A stretch of 64,000 nucleotides of DNA from positions 186,001-250,000 of the forward strand of contig NZ_FOIV01000001.1 in assembly GCF_900109055.1 (NCBI RefSeq), read 5' to 3'. A program made the translations under genes and the position numbers. This document shows, piece after piece, positions 51,242-59,995 of the stretch. This DNA is from Prevotella sp. khp7 (lineage in GTDB: Bacteria > Bacteroidota > Bacteroidia > Bacteroidales > Bacteroidaceae). The stretch's first letter is position 1. Every line of letters starts with the position of its first letter. The notes under the pieces were generated by a model, which was not told the DNA's origin, ran no database searches, and worked only from the letters and a program-made list of their open reading frames with translations.

Positions 51242-51250
51242 GCGGGATTA
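51225..51250. terminator. Terminator overlapping the ispE stop codon
   Basis: TAATCCCGCTCA and TGAGCGGGATTA form a 10-12 bp stem with a very short loop; the ispE TGA (51239-51241) begins the right arm. It is symmetric and can also end the convergent galE transcript (galE stops at 51260). Confidence 0.8.
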
Positions 51251-51259
51251 TCTGTTAAT

Positions 51260-52300
51260 TTACTGTATACCGTCTTTGCGAAGTTTCTCTTGCCACTTCC
51301 AAGCACTTTTCAGTACTTCATCCGTTGGTGTGTCGGCTTTCCAGCCAAGCACCTTGTTTGCTTTGTCAACGTTACCCCACACCTGCTCGATATCACCTTC
51401 GCGGCGTGGTGCATACTCCCAGTTCACCTTCACACCAGTAGCCTTCTCGAAACCCTCAACCACCTCGAGTGTCGACAATCCCTTACCGGTACCGATATTG
51501 AATATCTCGACAGCGTCGGTGTCTGGCTGATCGAGCACGCGCTCCATAGCCTTCACGTGAGCTTTAGCCAGATCCACCACATAGATGTAATCGCGGATAC
51601 AAGTCTTATCAGGTGTATTATAATCGTGACCGAAAATCTTCAACTGCTTACGGATACCCATTGCTGTCTGAGTAACAAACGGAATCAGATTCATGGGCAC
51701 ACCATTAGGCAGCTCACCGATCAGTGCCGTTGGATGAGCACCGATGGGATTGAAGTATCTCAAGATGATGCTCTTGATGGGAGCACCAGAGTGAATATAG
51801 TCCTGAATAATCTCCTCGTTGATCTGCTTTGTATTACCATAAGGTGAAAGCGCCTTCTGAATGGGGGCATTCTCTGTTACAGGCAGATTCTCCTGAGAAG
51901 GCTGACCATAGACAGTGCAACTTGAAGAGAAGATGATGCCCTTCACATCGTACTTAGGCATCAGCTCCAGCAAGTTAATCAGACTGGTCAGATTGTTACG
52001 ATAGTACAGCAGCGGCTTCTCCACACTCTCGCCTACAGCCTTTGAAGCAGCAAAATGGATGATACCCTCGATCTTCGGATACTTCTTGAATACGCCTTCA
52101 AGAGCTTCCATGTCGCAGCAGTCCACCTGCTCGAAAGCCGGACGCTTGCCTGTAATCTTCTCAATGCCGTCGACTACGTTGGCATTTGAATTCGAGAGGT
52201 TGTCGATAATCACCACTTCATAGCCTGCTTCCTGCAGTTCTACGGTTGTATGACTTCCGATGAAGCCTGTACCGCCAGTTACTAAAATCGTTTGTTTCAT
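51260..52300 (-). CDS. galE: UDP-glucose 4-epimerase
   Basis: A 346-aa extended short-chain dehydrogenase. The NAD-binding motif is TILVTGGTGFIGSHTTVEL. The catalytic Ser/Tyr/Lys lie in FSSSCTVYG and SPYGNTKQINEEI. A substrate-binding region is RYFNPIGAHPTALIGELPNG. It converts UDP-Gal and UDP-Glc for the Leloir pathway and surface glycans. The ATG at 52300 is preferred to one 9 codons upstream because the Rossmann strand starts right after it. Confidence 0.96.
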   Translation of the reverse strand: MKQTILVTGGTGFIGSHTTVELQEAGYEVVIIDNLSNSNANVVDGIEKITGKRPAFEQVDCCDMEALEGVFKKYPKIEGIIHFAASKAVGESVEKPLLYYRNNLTSLINLLELMPKYDVKGIIFSSSCTVYGQPSQENLPVTENAPIQKALSPYGNTKQINEEIIQDYIHSGAPIKSIILRYFNPIGAHPTALIGELPNGVPMNLIPFVTQTAMGIRKQLKIFGHDYNTPDKTCIRDYIYVVDLAKAHVKAMERVLDQPDTDAVEIFNIGTGKGLSTLEVVEGFEKATGVKVNWEYAPRREGDIEQVWGNVDKANKVLGWKADTPTDEVLKSAWKWQEKLRKDGIQ

Positions 52301-52337
52301 ATTCAGTTGTAGTTTTACTATTTTCAATTTCCGACTG

Positions 52338-52345
52338 CAAAAGTA
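52338..52345 (-). promoter_or_regulatory. -7 box of galE
   Basis: Minus-strand TACTTTTG matches TAnnTTTG; no clear TTTG upstream. Leader of about 30 nt to the ATG at 52300. Confidence 0.5.
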
Positions 52346-52444
52346 CTAAAAAAGCTAGAGAATACGCAGGTTTCCTCAGAAAAACTTTATTAATCTGTGT
52401 TAATCTGCGCTGCAGACGTCATCCATGCTTCGTCCAGATAGTCT

Positions 52445-53044
52445 CTATGACATAAACACAAAACCAACGGATGCCAAAAACTGGACTATAAGGATGTAGA
52501 GGACAATCAGCGGTGCCCCTTTAGACAGACCGAAGGTGAGCGATTCAAAGATATCTGCCAATGTTTTTAAACGTCCCGACATGACACCGAAACTGACAGA
52601 AAACAGACAGATTCCGAAAGCCAACAGCGGCACAAAACTGCGACTGAAAGCCGACGGAAACAACTGTCCCGTGGCAGATAGCAGGATGGCGTGAGGCGTA
52701 AGGGTGAGCAAGCAGATGATAACTATATATATAATTAGAAATGCGAACGACACACGTAAGGCTATCCGGTCACGATAAGTAAGTGGATGGTTCTTAGCGA
52801 ACAACACAGGCACCCCACTCTTTTCAATTGTGCCGACAGCTACGAGCAATAGCAACAGACACACGAGCAACGGGCTGGCTACTATATTATTGAAACCACC
52901 GATGAACCAGCGGATACCCTCACTTGAGAGCAAGGAGCGCACGCCCTCCTGTCTCATAGCAGAGAGCAGCCATGAGAGGATAATGAGGGCGAGTTGGGAA
53001 GCCACCACCCCCATTCCTATTCTGGCGAAGAGTTTATTCTTCAT
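52445..53044 (-). CDS. AbgT-like half-length membrane protein
   Basis: A 199-aa protein with five to six helices. The stretch SLLSSEGIRWFIGGFNNIVA, SPLLVCLLLLLVAVGTIEKS resembles the N-terminal region of AbgT-family transporters (SLLSGEGIRW...NFTGFAPLG...GIGVAEKSG). AbgT proteins are about 500 aa, so this is less than half. It may be a distinct short family rather than a truncation, since it ends cleanly with further helices (LIVLYILIVQFLASVGFVFM). It overlaps the response regulator by 11 nt and is probably part of its operon. Confidence 0.6.
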   Translation of the reverse strand: MKNKLFARIGMGVVASQLALIILSWLLSAMRQEGVRSLLSSEGIRWFIGGFNNIVASPLLVCLLLLLVAVGTIEKSGVPVLFAKNHPLTYRDRIALRVSFAFLIIYIVIICLLTLTPHAILLSATGQLFPSAFSRSFVPLLAFGICLFSVSFGVMSGRLKTLADIFESLTFGLSKGAPLIVLYILIVQFLASVGFVFMS

Positions 53045-53753
53045 CGGGTTCGAGGTTATCGATATCGAGAATACGTAGTTCGAGGGCTCGAACTACGAGA
53101 CGCGTAGCATTAATACCGCCCGTACCTTCAGGGAAGAGTTTCTGGATAAGTTCGTTCTGACGTTTCTCAAGACTCTTCACGCCAAATGGCATGCCACGCA
53201 GATTGGTAATCTGCTCCTTGGTATAGCCGAGGGCCAGATGGCGAAGGAAACGTTCATCATACTCGTCAATTTCATAATTAACCAGTGCCTCTTGCTTCAC
53301 AAGCAGTCCACTCACGGCAGCCTTAAAGCGCTCTACAATCTTCTCAAGGATTGGCTCATTGAATACCAGTTGTTTGCCGTCCATCACGGCAGACACATCA
53401 CGACGTGTCAGCAACTCGCCGGTCTTGAGAATTATTCCGTCGGCACCTGCGTCGAGTACATCAACCCAGAGTTTCTCATTAAGGATCTCACCAGTAAAAA
53501 TAAGCACCTTAACATCGGGATGGAGCTCTTTAGTGTGGCGACATATCTCTACGCCAACAGTAGTAGAACCGCCAAGCCCAAGGTCGAGCAACACGAGGTC
53601 TGGTTTCTGCTGTTTAAGCAGCCGCCAGTAGGCAGGCTCAGCGTCGGCTGTTCCAATAACTTCCGCCTCAGGAATATCAGTGCGGATGATGCCGAGGGTG
53701 CCCTTCAGTTCAAGGGGGACATCCTCTACGATGATAACTTTGAAGTTCTCCAT
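53034..53753 (-). CDS. Two-component response regulator
   Basis: A 239-aa protein. The receiver domain covers residues 1-125, with the acidic pair in VIIVEDVPLE, the phospho-acceptor Asp in LVLLDLGLGG, the Thr in LIFTGE and the Lys in IILKTGE. The C-terminal domain (about 165-235) is helical with a LuxR-like shape (FLRHLALGYTKEQITNLRGM, SLEKRQNELIQKLFPEGTGG), as in the DUF5932-type Bacteroidetes regulators. It is translated with the sensor kinase (28-nt overlap). Confidence 0.88.
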   Translation of the reverse strand: MENFKVIIVEDVPLELKGTLGIIRTDIPEAEVIGTADAEPAYWRLLKQQKPDLVLLDLGLGGSTTVGVEICRHTKELHPDVKVLIFTGEILNEKLWVDVLDAGADGIILKTGELLTRRDVSAVMDGKQLVFNEPILEKIVERFKAAVSGLLVKQEALVNYEIDEYDERFLRHLALGYTKEQITNLRGMPFGVKSLEKRQNELIQKLFPEGTGGINATRLVVRALELRILDIDNLEPDEE

Positions 53754-56700
53754 ATACTTGGTAATGTTATAATCATGAATGTTATGTTGTCTCTAATTTC
53801 AGCACGAATACCACAACCACGACGATTAGTGGCTTCGCCATGATCGCGTACAATCTGGCGACAGAGCAGATATGGGATATGTTCACGGGAAGGCGTGAAA
53901 AGATCGGCAACCTGAGATTCTGTAAGACGGAGCAAAGGCATCGCTACACTGATCTCAACATATTGGGAATCTTTCTGCACGCAAGTCTTCTGAAGTGTTT
54001 TCTCCCCCGACTGCTTACGCAGAATCTCGAAAAGATAGCGTATGAGGTTTTCATCTCCAAGAATGCTCACCTCGCCCATCACAATCGGTTTCAAGTGAAG
54101 ATGGCCGCGCTCAACCTGTCGGATGGCTTGCAATGAAAGCACGCCATAGAGTTCGCGATAGAAACTGGTGACTTCGGCGAGCGAGTCAGTATCACCCGCA
54201 TCAAGTAACTGACTGATACGGGAAGGATAATACATCGTCTCATGTTTGAGAGTTGAGAGACAATTATCGAGTACGGCGTTCGATACATGTAAGTTGTTAT
54301 CCTCCAGCTCTGCACGCCGATATTCGTCGTTTAGCATTTCAAGGTCGTTTTGACGCTGCTGCTCTTTAACAAAACGGTCGTAAAGACGGTGGCGATAATA
54401 GAGCAGATAGTAGGCAGGTACGATGGACAGGAGCAGAAGCACCAGAAGGATAACGGATATCGTCTGGTTGGTCTGCGTTTGTTGCATGGTACGACAATAA
54501 TCGCCCAAGGTCTCGTCGGCCGACATTTCCTTGAACAGTTGGGTATAGATACGGTTATTGTAACTATAGAGCTGCCATTCATGGAGAGCTAAAGCAGCCA
54601 CAGCACTTTCGTTACGAATATCGAGAATGATGTGGTAGTTTGTTTCCACCCCATCGTGGAACCACTTGATTTCTGGAGCCAATAGCGACGGATTGCCCAT
54701 GGGACGCATGAGGTAGCGGCCGCGGGGCTGCAGACTATGATAATGCTTATTCAGATAATAGCGACATGAATCGGCAAACTGTAACGTGCGCTGGTATTTT
54801 CCTTCAATATTGCTAAAATAGGCAGAGTCAGCAAAGGCACTGGCTTTTGCTAACGGGGCCTGGCTCTTTGAAACAGGCTGCTGTGCAGCTACTAACAGAG
54901 AACCACATAGTGTAAACAATATTACCAGACTACGCATCACACCCAGTGGAAGACGGAACGCCAAACGCGAGCCTTTTCCTAATGTGCTTGTAGCAGTTAT
55001 CTGGCAAATGGAGAATATCTGCGATATCTTTCGATACTTCTCTATGATTCCTTTACAGTTAAGCAGTCCGAAACCATGTTCCTCGACAATCTTATGATCG
55101 AAAATATGTTGTAGCTGTTCGTCGGTCATTCCATGTCCGGTATCTTCTACAGCTATTTCAACATAGTTGGCCTGCGTAGAGGCTGACACATGCACTTCGC
55201 CACCTGCTTCCGTAAACTTACGGGCATTATCGGCCAGTGTATTGAGCATAAAGAGTGTCAAAACCTTGTCGGCCTTGACCACTGCATTGGTCGATTCAAC
55301 ATTGAGATTAATCCCTTTCATCTGGAATGAAGTGCGACCTTTGGCCAACAGGTCGAAGAGTTCCTGCAAAGCAAAACTCTCGATATGCAGACTGAGTTCC
55401 CCCTGTCGCAGTTGAATCCAGTAGGTCAGCACATCGTTATAGGAATTGATCTGTTCGGTGAGCTCGCGGATATAAGTGGAGTCGCCCTCAGATGTTCCTT
55501 TCACTTCATGGAGAATGCGGTCGATGAAAGGTGTGATACTATTGACAAGCGACACCTTCGCACGCTGCTCCAGATTGTGACGCTCGGAATTTTCCACACG
55601 TAGTCGCATAGCTGCCAATTGTTCCGACATCTCGTCAAACCGGTCGTCATTATCCTCCGTCTTTTTCTGTTTCTTGTTCAGATAGTTGAAGAGCCACAAC
55701 GAGAAAAGTAGCAGCACGATGGCAGCCACGACGGCAATGAGCATGATGTTGAGCCGGCTTATATTACGTTCATACTGGCTGGCGCGCGCCTCCAATTGTC
55801 GATCCTGTCGGGTTGTCTCCTGAAGGTCAAGATACAGATTTCGATTATAGTCGCTCTGCTCTTTATCATCGATAGCGGCATAAGCCACGCTGAGCTGTTC
55901 ACGGATTGAAGCCACTAGGTCGGGCGCTTGATAGATGGCAGAATCAGACAAAGCCTGTTCCAGATTATAAAGAGCCGACTCATAGTCGCCTATTTGTCGG
56001 AAACAGGAAGCCAAAGTACGATAGGCACCTGATATCTGATAGACATCACCATAATCACGGAAGATATAAAGGGCATTCTCTGCCAGATAGCCAGCTAGCA
56101 TTTCATCATCGACACCATCAGGGTTCAGAAACCGCAGAGCAGGCATGTTGTCGGCCAACAAGCGCTTGCGATATTCAGGTTCCATCAAGTGTTCAGAAAG
56201 CGCTTCGAGGGCATTTGCCGCAAAATATGGATAGTTGGCACGACGAGCCATCAGGAAGCAACGCATCAGATGGTCGAACTCCTGTTGGTTGATCTCTTGT
56301 TGAGTCCCCTCGGTAATGATGCCGCCCGCACCGATATTATAGAGATAGTTTAGCAGCTGAGCTGTATCGCGCTGTACTTCGTTAGGATCTATTGTGTAAA
56401 GTGCTTCGATAGACTGGCGCTCTAGACCTACATAATAATAATAGGTAGAATTGACAATGGCATATTCGCTTTCGGCATAGAGCAGGCTACGGAGGTCGCG
56501 ATTCGAAAGAGTGCTGCGCTCTTCGTTGATTCGACGCATGGCTCGGTCGGCCAGTTCGCGATATTCATGGAACTCACGGTTACGTGAGCGGCGCTGACAA
56601 AGACGCATCTGCTGGACATAAGCAATAAACTGCTGTACCTGATTATCGGTAGTCTCGATGGCTTCATTGAGCAGTTGACTGGCATCGTCGTACTGCATGC

Positions 56701-56920
56701 GTACGATACGTACAAAGGCTAGATTGCAAAGGGCTTCGGCCCTACCCGCATCGTAACCTTCGGCTAATTCAACTGCACGACGGGCATAATATTCGGCAGA
56801 ATCGATGTCGCGATAATGAAAAGCATAAGATGAATCATTCAGCTTGTCAACAGTAGATTTTTCTGGTCGTGAACAGGCTGAAAAGCAAATGATTGATAGT
56901 ATGAATAGCCAGACTTTCAT
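53726..56920 (-). CDS. Large hybrid-type sensor kinase (DUF5112/DUF5113)
   Basis: A 1064-aa membrane sensor. It has a lipoprotein-like signal (IICFSACSR), a TPR-like periplasmic domain (about 30-385), a TM helix (LNIMLIAVVAAIVLLLFSLW) and a coiled coil with a degenerate HisKA region. A GHKL ATPase follows: N box LADNARKF, G1 VEDTGHGM, G2 EEHGFGLLNCKG. A second membrane module comes next: a signal-anchor-like helix (SLVILFTLCGSLLVA), a periplasmic segment of about 110 residues, a TM helix (SVILLVLLLLSIVPAYYLLY) and a cytoplasmic part with a possible phospho-His in STLKHETMYYPSRI. It overlaps the regulator gene by 28 nt. Confidence 0.85.
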   Translation of the reverse strand: MKVWLFILSIICFSACSRPEKSTVDKLNDSSYAFHYRDIDSAEYYARRAVELAEGYDAGRAEALCNLAFVRIVRMQYDDASQLLNEAIETTDNQVQQFIAYVQQMRLCQRRSRNREFHEYRELADRAMRRINEERSTLSNRDLRSLLYAESEYAIVNSTYYYYVGLERQSIEALYTIDPNEVQRDTAQLLNYLYNIGAGGIITEGTQQEINQQEFDHLMRCFLMARRANYPYFAANALEALSEHLMEPEYRKRLLADNMPALRFLNPDGVDDEMLAGYLAENALYIFRDYGDVYQISGAYRTLASCFRQIGDYESALYNLEQALSDSAIYQAPDLVASIREQLSVAYAAIDDKEQSDYNRNLYLDLQETTRQDRQLEARASQYERNISRLNIMLIAVVAAIVLLLFSLWLFNYLNKKQKKTEDNDDRFDEMSEQLAAMRLRVENSERHNLEQRAKVSLVNSITPFIDRILHEVKGTSEGDSTYIRELTEQINSYNDVLTYWIQLRQGELSLHIESFALQELFDLLAKGRTSFQMKGINLNVESTNAVVKADKVLTLFMLNTLADNARKFTEAGGEVHVSASTQANYVEIAVEDTGHGMTDEQLQHIFDHKIVEEHGFGLLNCKGIIEKYRKISQIFSICQITATSTLGKGSRLAFRLPLGVMRSLVILFTLCGSLLVAAQQPVSKSQAPLAKASAFADSAYFSNIEGKYQRTLQFADSCRYYLNKHYHSLQPRGRYLMRPMGNPSLLAPEIKWFHDGVETNYHIILDIRNESAVAALALHEWQLYSYNNRIYTQLFKEMSADETLGDYCRTMQQTQTNQTISVILLVLLLLSIVPAYYLLYYRHRLYDRFVKEQQRQNDLEMLNDEYRRAELEDNNLHVSNAVLDNCLSTLKHETMYYPSRISQLLDAGDTDSLAEVTSFYRELYGVLSLQAIRQVERGHLHLKPIVMGEVSILGDENLIRYLFEILRKQSGEKTLQKTCVQKDSQYVEISVAMPLLRLTESQVADLFTPSREHIPYLLCRQIVRDHGEATNRRGCGIRAEIRDNITFMIITLPSIWRTSKLSS

Positions 56921-56934
56921 GTCAGTTAAAAAGA

Positions 56935-56974
56935 ATCCCCCTCGCCCACAAACTATGACAGGAGCGAGAGGGAT
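56935..56974 (-). terminator. Terminator of the kdgK-eda operon
   Basis: On the minus strand a stem of ATCCCTCTCGC with GCGAGGGGGAT (one mismatch, 18-nt loop) is followed by TCTTTTT. It lies 14 nt upstream of the sensor-kinase start, insulating the two units. Confidence 0.75.
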
Positions 56975-56983
56975 AATATTGTA

Positions 56984-57652
56984 TTAAGCACGCGCCTTGG
57001 CGATGTAACCGAGTGCCTCGCGACACTTGTCGGTAACGTACTGCCAGTCGCCGGCCTTTACCTTATCGCTTGGGAAGAGCTTTGAGCCCATACCAACGCA
57101 GTAAACACCTGCCTTGAACCACTTAGTGAGGTTCTCCTCCTCAGGAGCAACACCACCAGTAACCATGATCTTCGACCAAGGCATAGGAGCCTTAAGACCC
57201 TTTACCATGTTTGGACCAACCACATCACCAGGGAATACCTTCGTGAGGTCGCAGCCCAACTCCTGAGCCTTACCAATCTCGCTAACGGTCATACAGCCAG
57301 GGCAGTATGGTACCAAACGACGGTTACATACAGGAGCGATGTCGGGATTCAACAACGGACCGACCACGAAGCAAGCGCCCAATTGAATATACATTGCTGC
57401 TGTGGGAGCATCTACGATAGAGCCAATACCAAGAGCCAACTCAGGGCATTCCTTGTCGGCCCACTTTACGAGTTCACCAAAAATCTCCTGAGCAAAATCA
57501 CCGCGGTTGGTAAACTCAAAGGCGCGAACACCACCCTCGTAGCAAGCCTTTACAACATTCTTACAGGTCTCAAGATCCTTGTTATAGAAGACGGGTACCA
57601 TTCCGGTATCACCAATCTTCTTCATTACTGCTATCTTATCAAATTTTGCCAT
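56984..57652 (-). CDS. eda: KDPG / 4-hydroxy-2-oxoglutarate aldolase
   Basis: A 222-aa class I aldolase that splits 2-keto-3-deoxy-6-phosphogluconate into pyruvate and glyceraldehyde 3-phosphate. The catalytic Glu lies in [14 protein letters not shown], the Schiff-base Lys in [12 protein letters not shown], and the phosphate-binding loop in [12 protein letters not shown]. It is the last step of the hexuronate route, 29 nt downstream of kdgK in one operon that ends at 56935-56974. Confidence 0.95.
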   Translation of the reverse strand: MAKFDKIAVMKKIGDTGMVPVFYNKDLETCKNVVKACYEGGVRAFEFTNRGDFAQEIFGELVKWADKECPELALGIGSIVDAPTAAMYIQLGACFVVGPLLNPDIAPVCNRRLVPYCPGCMTVSEIGKAQELGCDLTKVFPGDVVGPNMVKGLKAPMPWSKIMVTGGVAPEEENLTKWFKAGVYCVGMGSKLFPSDKVKAGDWQYVTDKCREALGYIAKARA

Positions 57653-57681
57653 ATCTCACTTATATTATTGACCGTTTCGAT

Positions 57682-58704
57682 TTAGCGCTGTACGCGACCG
57701 CTTGCATTACCACCTGCAAGACTCTCGACCTCGTCGACTGAAACCAAGTTAAAGTCACCATTAATAGTATGCTTCAGAGCAGAAGCAGCAACGGCAAACT
57801 CTAAAGCCTCACCCTGTGTTTTCTTTGTGAGCAGACCATGAATTAAACCGCCGGAGAATGAGTCGCCGCCGCCTACACGGTCGATAATCGGGTTGATCTC
57901 ATATCGTTTTGACTGATAGAACTCCTTTCCGTCATAGATTAAAGCCTTCCAACCGTTGAATGTAGCACTATAGCTCTCACGGAGCGTAGAAACAACATAC
58001 TTAAAGCCAAACTCAGACATCATTTGTTTGAAGATACCCTCATAGCCAGCAGCATCGGTCTTGCCTCCCTCAACGTCAGCATCGGGTTTGAAACCGAGAC
58101 AGAGTTCTGCATCCTCCTCATTACCGATGCACACATCAACATACTTCATCAAAGGACGCATAATTGAGATAGCCTTCTCTGAAGTCCAGAGTTTCTTGCG
58201 GAAATTCAGGTCTACAGAAACAGTTACACCATGACGCTTGGCGGCTTCGCAGGCTAACTTTGTCAATTCGGCAGCTTTATCGCTGATGGCAGGAGTAATA
58301 CCACTCCAATGGAACCAAGCTGCACCTTCCATAATCTTGTCGAAGTCGAAATCAGAAGGATCAGCTTCGGCAATTGAAGAATGAGCACGGTCGTATATAA
58401 CTTTTGAGGGACGCATAGAAGCACCGGTTTCAGCATAGTAAAGACCTATACGGTTGCCACCACGAGCCACGAACTCGGTGTTTACACCATAACGCCGCAA
58501 TGCGTTAACAGCAATCTGTCCTATTTCGTGCTTAGGGAGCTTACTAACGAAATAAGCCTCGTGGCCATAGTTGGCTACTGATATTGCTACGTTAGCCTCT
58601 CCTCCGCCTGGAATAATGCGGAATGATTCACTCTGAATAAAACGGTCGTTTCCTTGCGGAGATAGGCGAAGCATAATCTCGCCCAATGTTACGATTTTAG
58701 CCAT
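57682..58704 (-). CDS. kdgK: 2-keto-3-deoxygluconate kinase
   Basis: A 340-aa PfkB-family sugar kinase. The first signature is PGGGEANVAISVANYGHEA, and the second is NPIIDRVGGGDSFSGGLIHG with the catalytic Asp in GGGDSF. The middle (VSVDLNFRKKLW) fits KDG kinases. It phosphorylates KDG, the product of UxaA, for Eda. It has its own perfect promoter and is divergent from the LacI regulator, with a LacI-type half-site core in between. Confidence 0.94.
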   Translation of the reverse strand: MAKIVTLGEIMLRLSPQGNDRFIQSESFRIIPGGGEANVAISVANYGHEAYFVSKLPKHEIGQIAVNALRRYGVNTEFVARGGNRIGLYYAETGASMRPSKVIYDRAHSSIAEADPSDFDFDKIMEGAAWFHWSGITPAISDKAAELTKLACEAAKRHGVTVSVDLNFRKKLWTSEKAISIMRPLMKYVDVCIGNEEDAELCLGFKPDADVEGGKTDAAGYEGIFKQMMSEFGFKYVVSTLRESYSATFNGWKALIYDGKEFYQSKRYEINPIIDRVGGGDSFSGGLIHGLLTKKTQGEALEFAVAASALKHTINGDFNLVSVDEVESLAGGNASGRVQR

Positions 58705-58753
58705 TTTCCTTGTTTTAACTATAGATTAAACATATTTTTTTCGTTTGCGACGA

Positions 58754-58785
58754 CAAAGTTAGACATATTTTTCGAGCTGACCAAA
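58754..58785 (-). promoter_or_regulatory. Promoter of kdgK-eda
   Basis: Minus-strand TTTG (58782-58785), 20-nt spacer, TAACTTTG (58754-58761). Leader about 45 nt. Confidence 0.87.
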
Positions 58786-58818
58786 TATTTAAGAGGATTT
58801 AAGGCAAAAAACTTACGG

Positions 58819-58826
58819 AAACGATT
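58819..58826. promoter_or_regulatory. Candidate LacI-family operator core
   Basis: AAACGATT fits the AAnCGnTT core of LacI/PurR-type operators and sits in GGAAACGATTTCGG, midway between the divergent kdgK and regulator promoters. The outer bases are only partly symmetric. Confidence 0.45.
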
Positions 58827-58850
58827 TCGGTTATATTATTTGATAAAGTT

Positions 58851-58882
58851 GTTGGCTTTTTCAGAATTTATTTGTACCTTTG
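58851..58882 (+). promoter_or_regulatory. Promoter of the LacI regulator-uxaA operon
   Basis: GTTG (58851-58854, one mismatch to TTTG), 20-nt spacer, TACCTTTG (58875-58882). The ATG at 58901 follows 18 nt after the box. Confidence 0.75.
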
Positions 58883-58900
58883 CCGAAAAATAGGAATAAA

Positions 58901-59968
58901 ATGGCTAAGGAGAACATTACTATTAAGGATATTGCTGCACATGCAGGCGTGTCCACAGGTACGGTAGACAGAGTTTTACACAACCGTCCAAATGTAAGTA
59001 AAACAGCGCTGGAAAAGGTGAATAAAGCGTTGGAGGAGCTAGACTATCGTCCAAACATGTATGCCTCTGCCCTCGCTTACAATAAGACTTACAATTTCTA
59101 TTTGGTACTCCCCAAGCACGAGCAAGACGCTTATTGGGACGAGATTGAAGAAGGTGCGCTGGCCTGTACAGACTTCCGTCGTGACTTCGGCATCACGCTG
59201 AAGTTCATCTATTACGAACGTTTCAATGCTACAGGCTTCACAAAGATGGTTCGTGAACTGTTTTCTGCCAAGATAGATGGTGTAATCATTGTGCCTTCTA
59301 CACTTGAGCAGACATCACGTTTCACTGAAAAACTGATTGAGAGACAGATTCCTTATGTGTTACTCGATTCCTATATGCCTGATCTGAAGCCTCTTTCGTT
59401 TTTCGGCCAAGACTCTTTTGCCAGCGGATACTTTGCAGCAAAGATGCTGATGCTGATTGCTAATAAAGAGAAAGAGATCGCATTGATGAAACAGACACGC
59501 GACGGTAAGGTGGGCTCAAAACAGCAAGCTAACCGTGAGACGGGTTTTCGTCATTATATGGTAGACCACTTCCCTGAGGTCAAGATTACAGAGGTAGATC
59601 TGCCCTTGGACGAGGAGAAAAAAGACTACGACGGCATTCTTGAAAAATTCTTCAGAGCACACTCACAAGTTCACCACTGCATTACATTCAACTCAAAAGC
59701 ACACTTGGTTGGCGAGTTCCTTCAGAGAACCAACCGACGAAATGTGCAGATTATGGGCTATGATATGGTGCCCAAAAACGAAGAATGTGTGCGCCAAGGC
59801 AGCATTTCATTCCTCATTGCTCAGCACGCTTATCAGCAGGGCTATTCGAGTGTAGACGCATTATTCAACGCTATCGTGATGAAGCGTGAAGTAAATCCCG
59901 TGAATTACATGCCTATTGAAATCCTGACAAAAGAGAACGTAGACTTCTACCGCCGTAAGGCCATTTAA
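58901..59968 (+). CDS. LacI-family regulator of hexuronate genes
   Basis: A 355-aa LacI/GalR-type regulator. The N-terminal helix-turn-helix and hinge are ITIKDIAAHAGVSTGTVDRV and LEKVNKALEELDYRPNMYA. The rest is a periplasmic-binding-protein-like sensor domain (FYLVLPKHEQDAYWDEIEEG, GVIIVPSTLEQ). Start at 58901; the earlier TTG at 58880 lies inside the -7 box. It is first in an operon with uxaA and divergent from kdgK, so its effector is probably a hexuronate intermediate such as KDG (inference). Confidence 0.92.
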   Translation: MAKENITIKDIAAHAGVSTGTVDRVLHNRPNVSKTALEKVNKALEELDYRPNMYASALAYNKTYNFYLVLPKHEQDAYWDEIEEGALACTDFRRDFGITLKFIYYERFNATGFTKMVRELFSAKIDGVIIVPSTLEQTSRFTEKLIERQIPYVLLDSYMPDLKPLSFFGQDSFASGYFAAKMLMLIANKEKEIALMKQTRDGKVGSKQQANRETGFRHYMVDHFPEVKITEVDLPLDEEKKDYDGILEKFFRAHSQVHHCITFNSKAHLVGEFLQRTNRRNVQIMGYDMVPKNEECVRQGSISFLIAQHAYQQGYSSVDALFNAIVMKREVNPVNYMPIEILTKENVDFYRRKAI

Positions 59969-59995
59969 GACTAAAACAAATACAGAAAACAAAGA

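Noticed and set aside
58880-58900. TTG start for the LacI regulator
   Set aside because: It is inside the TACCTTTG box and adds residues not typical of LacI N-termini.
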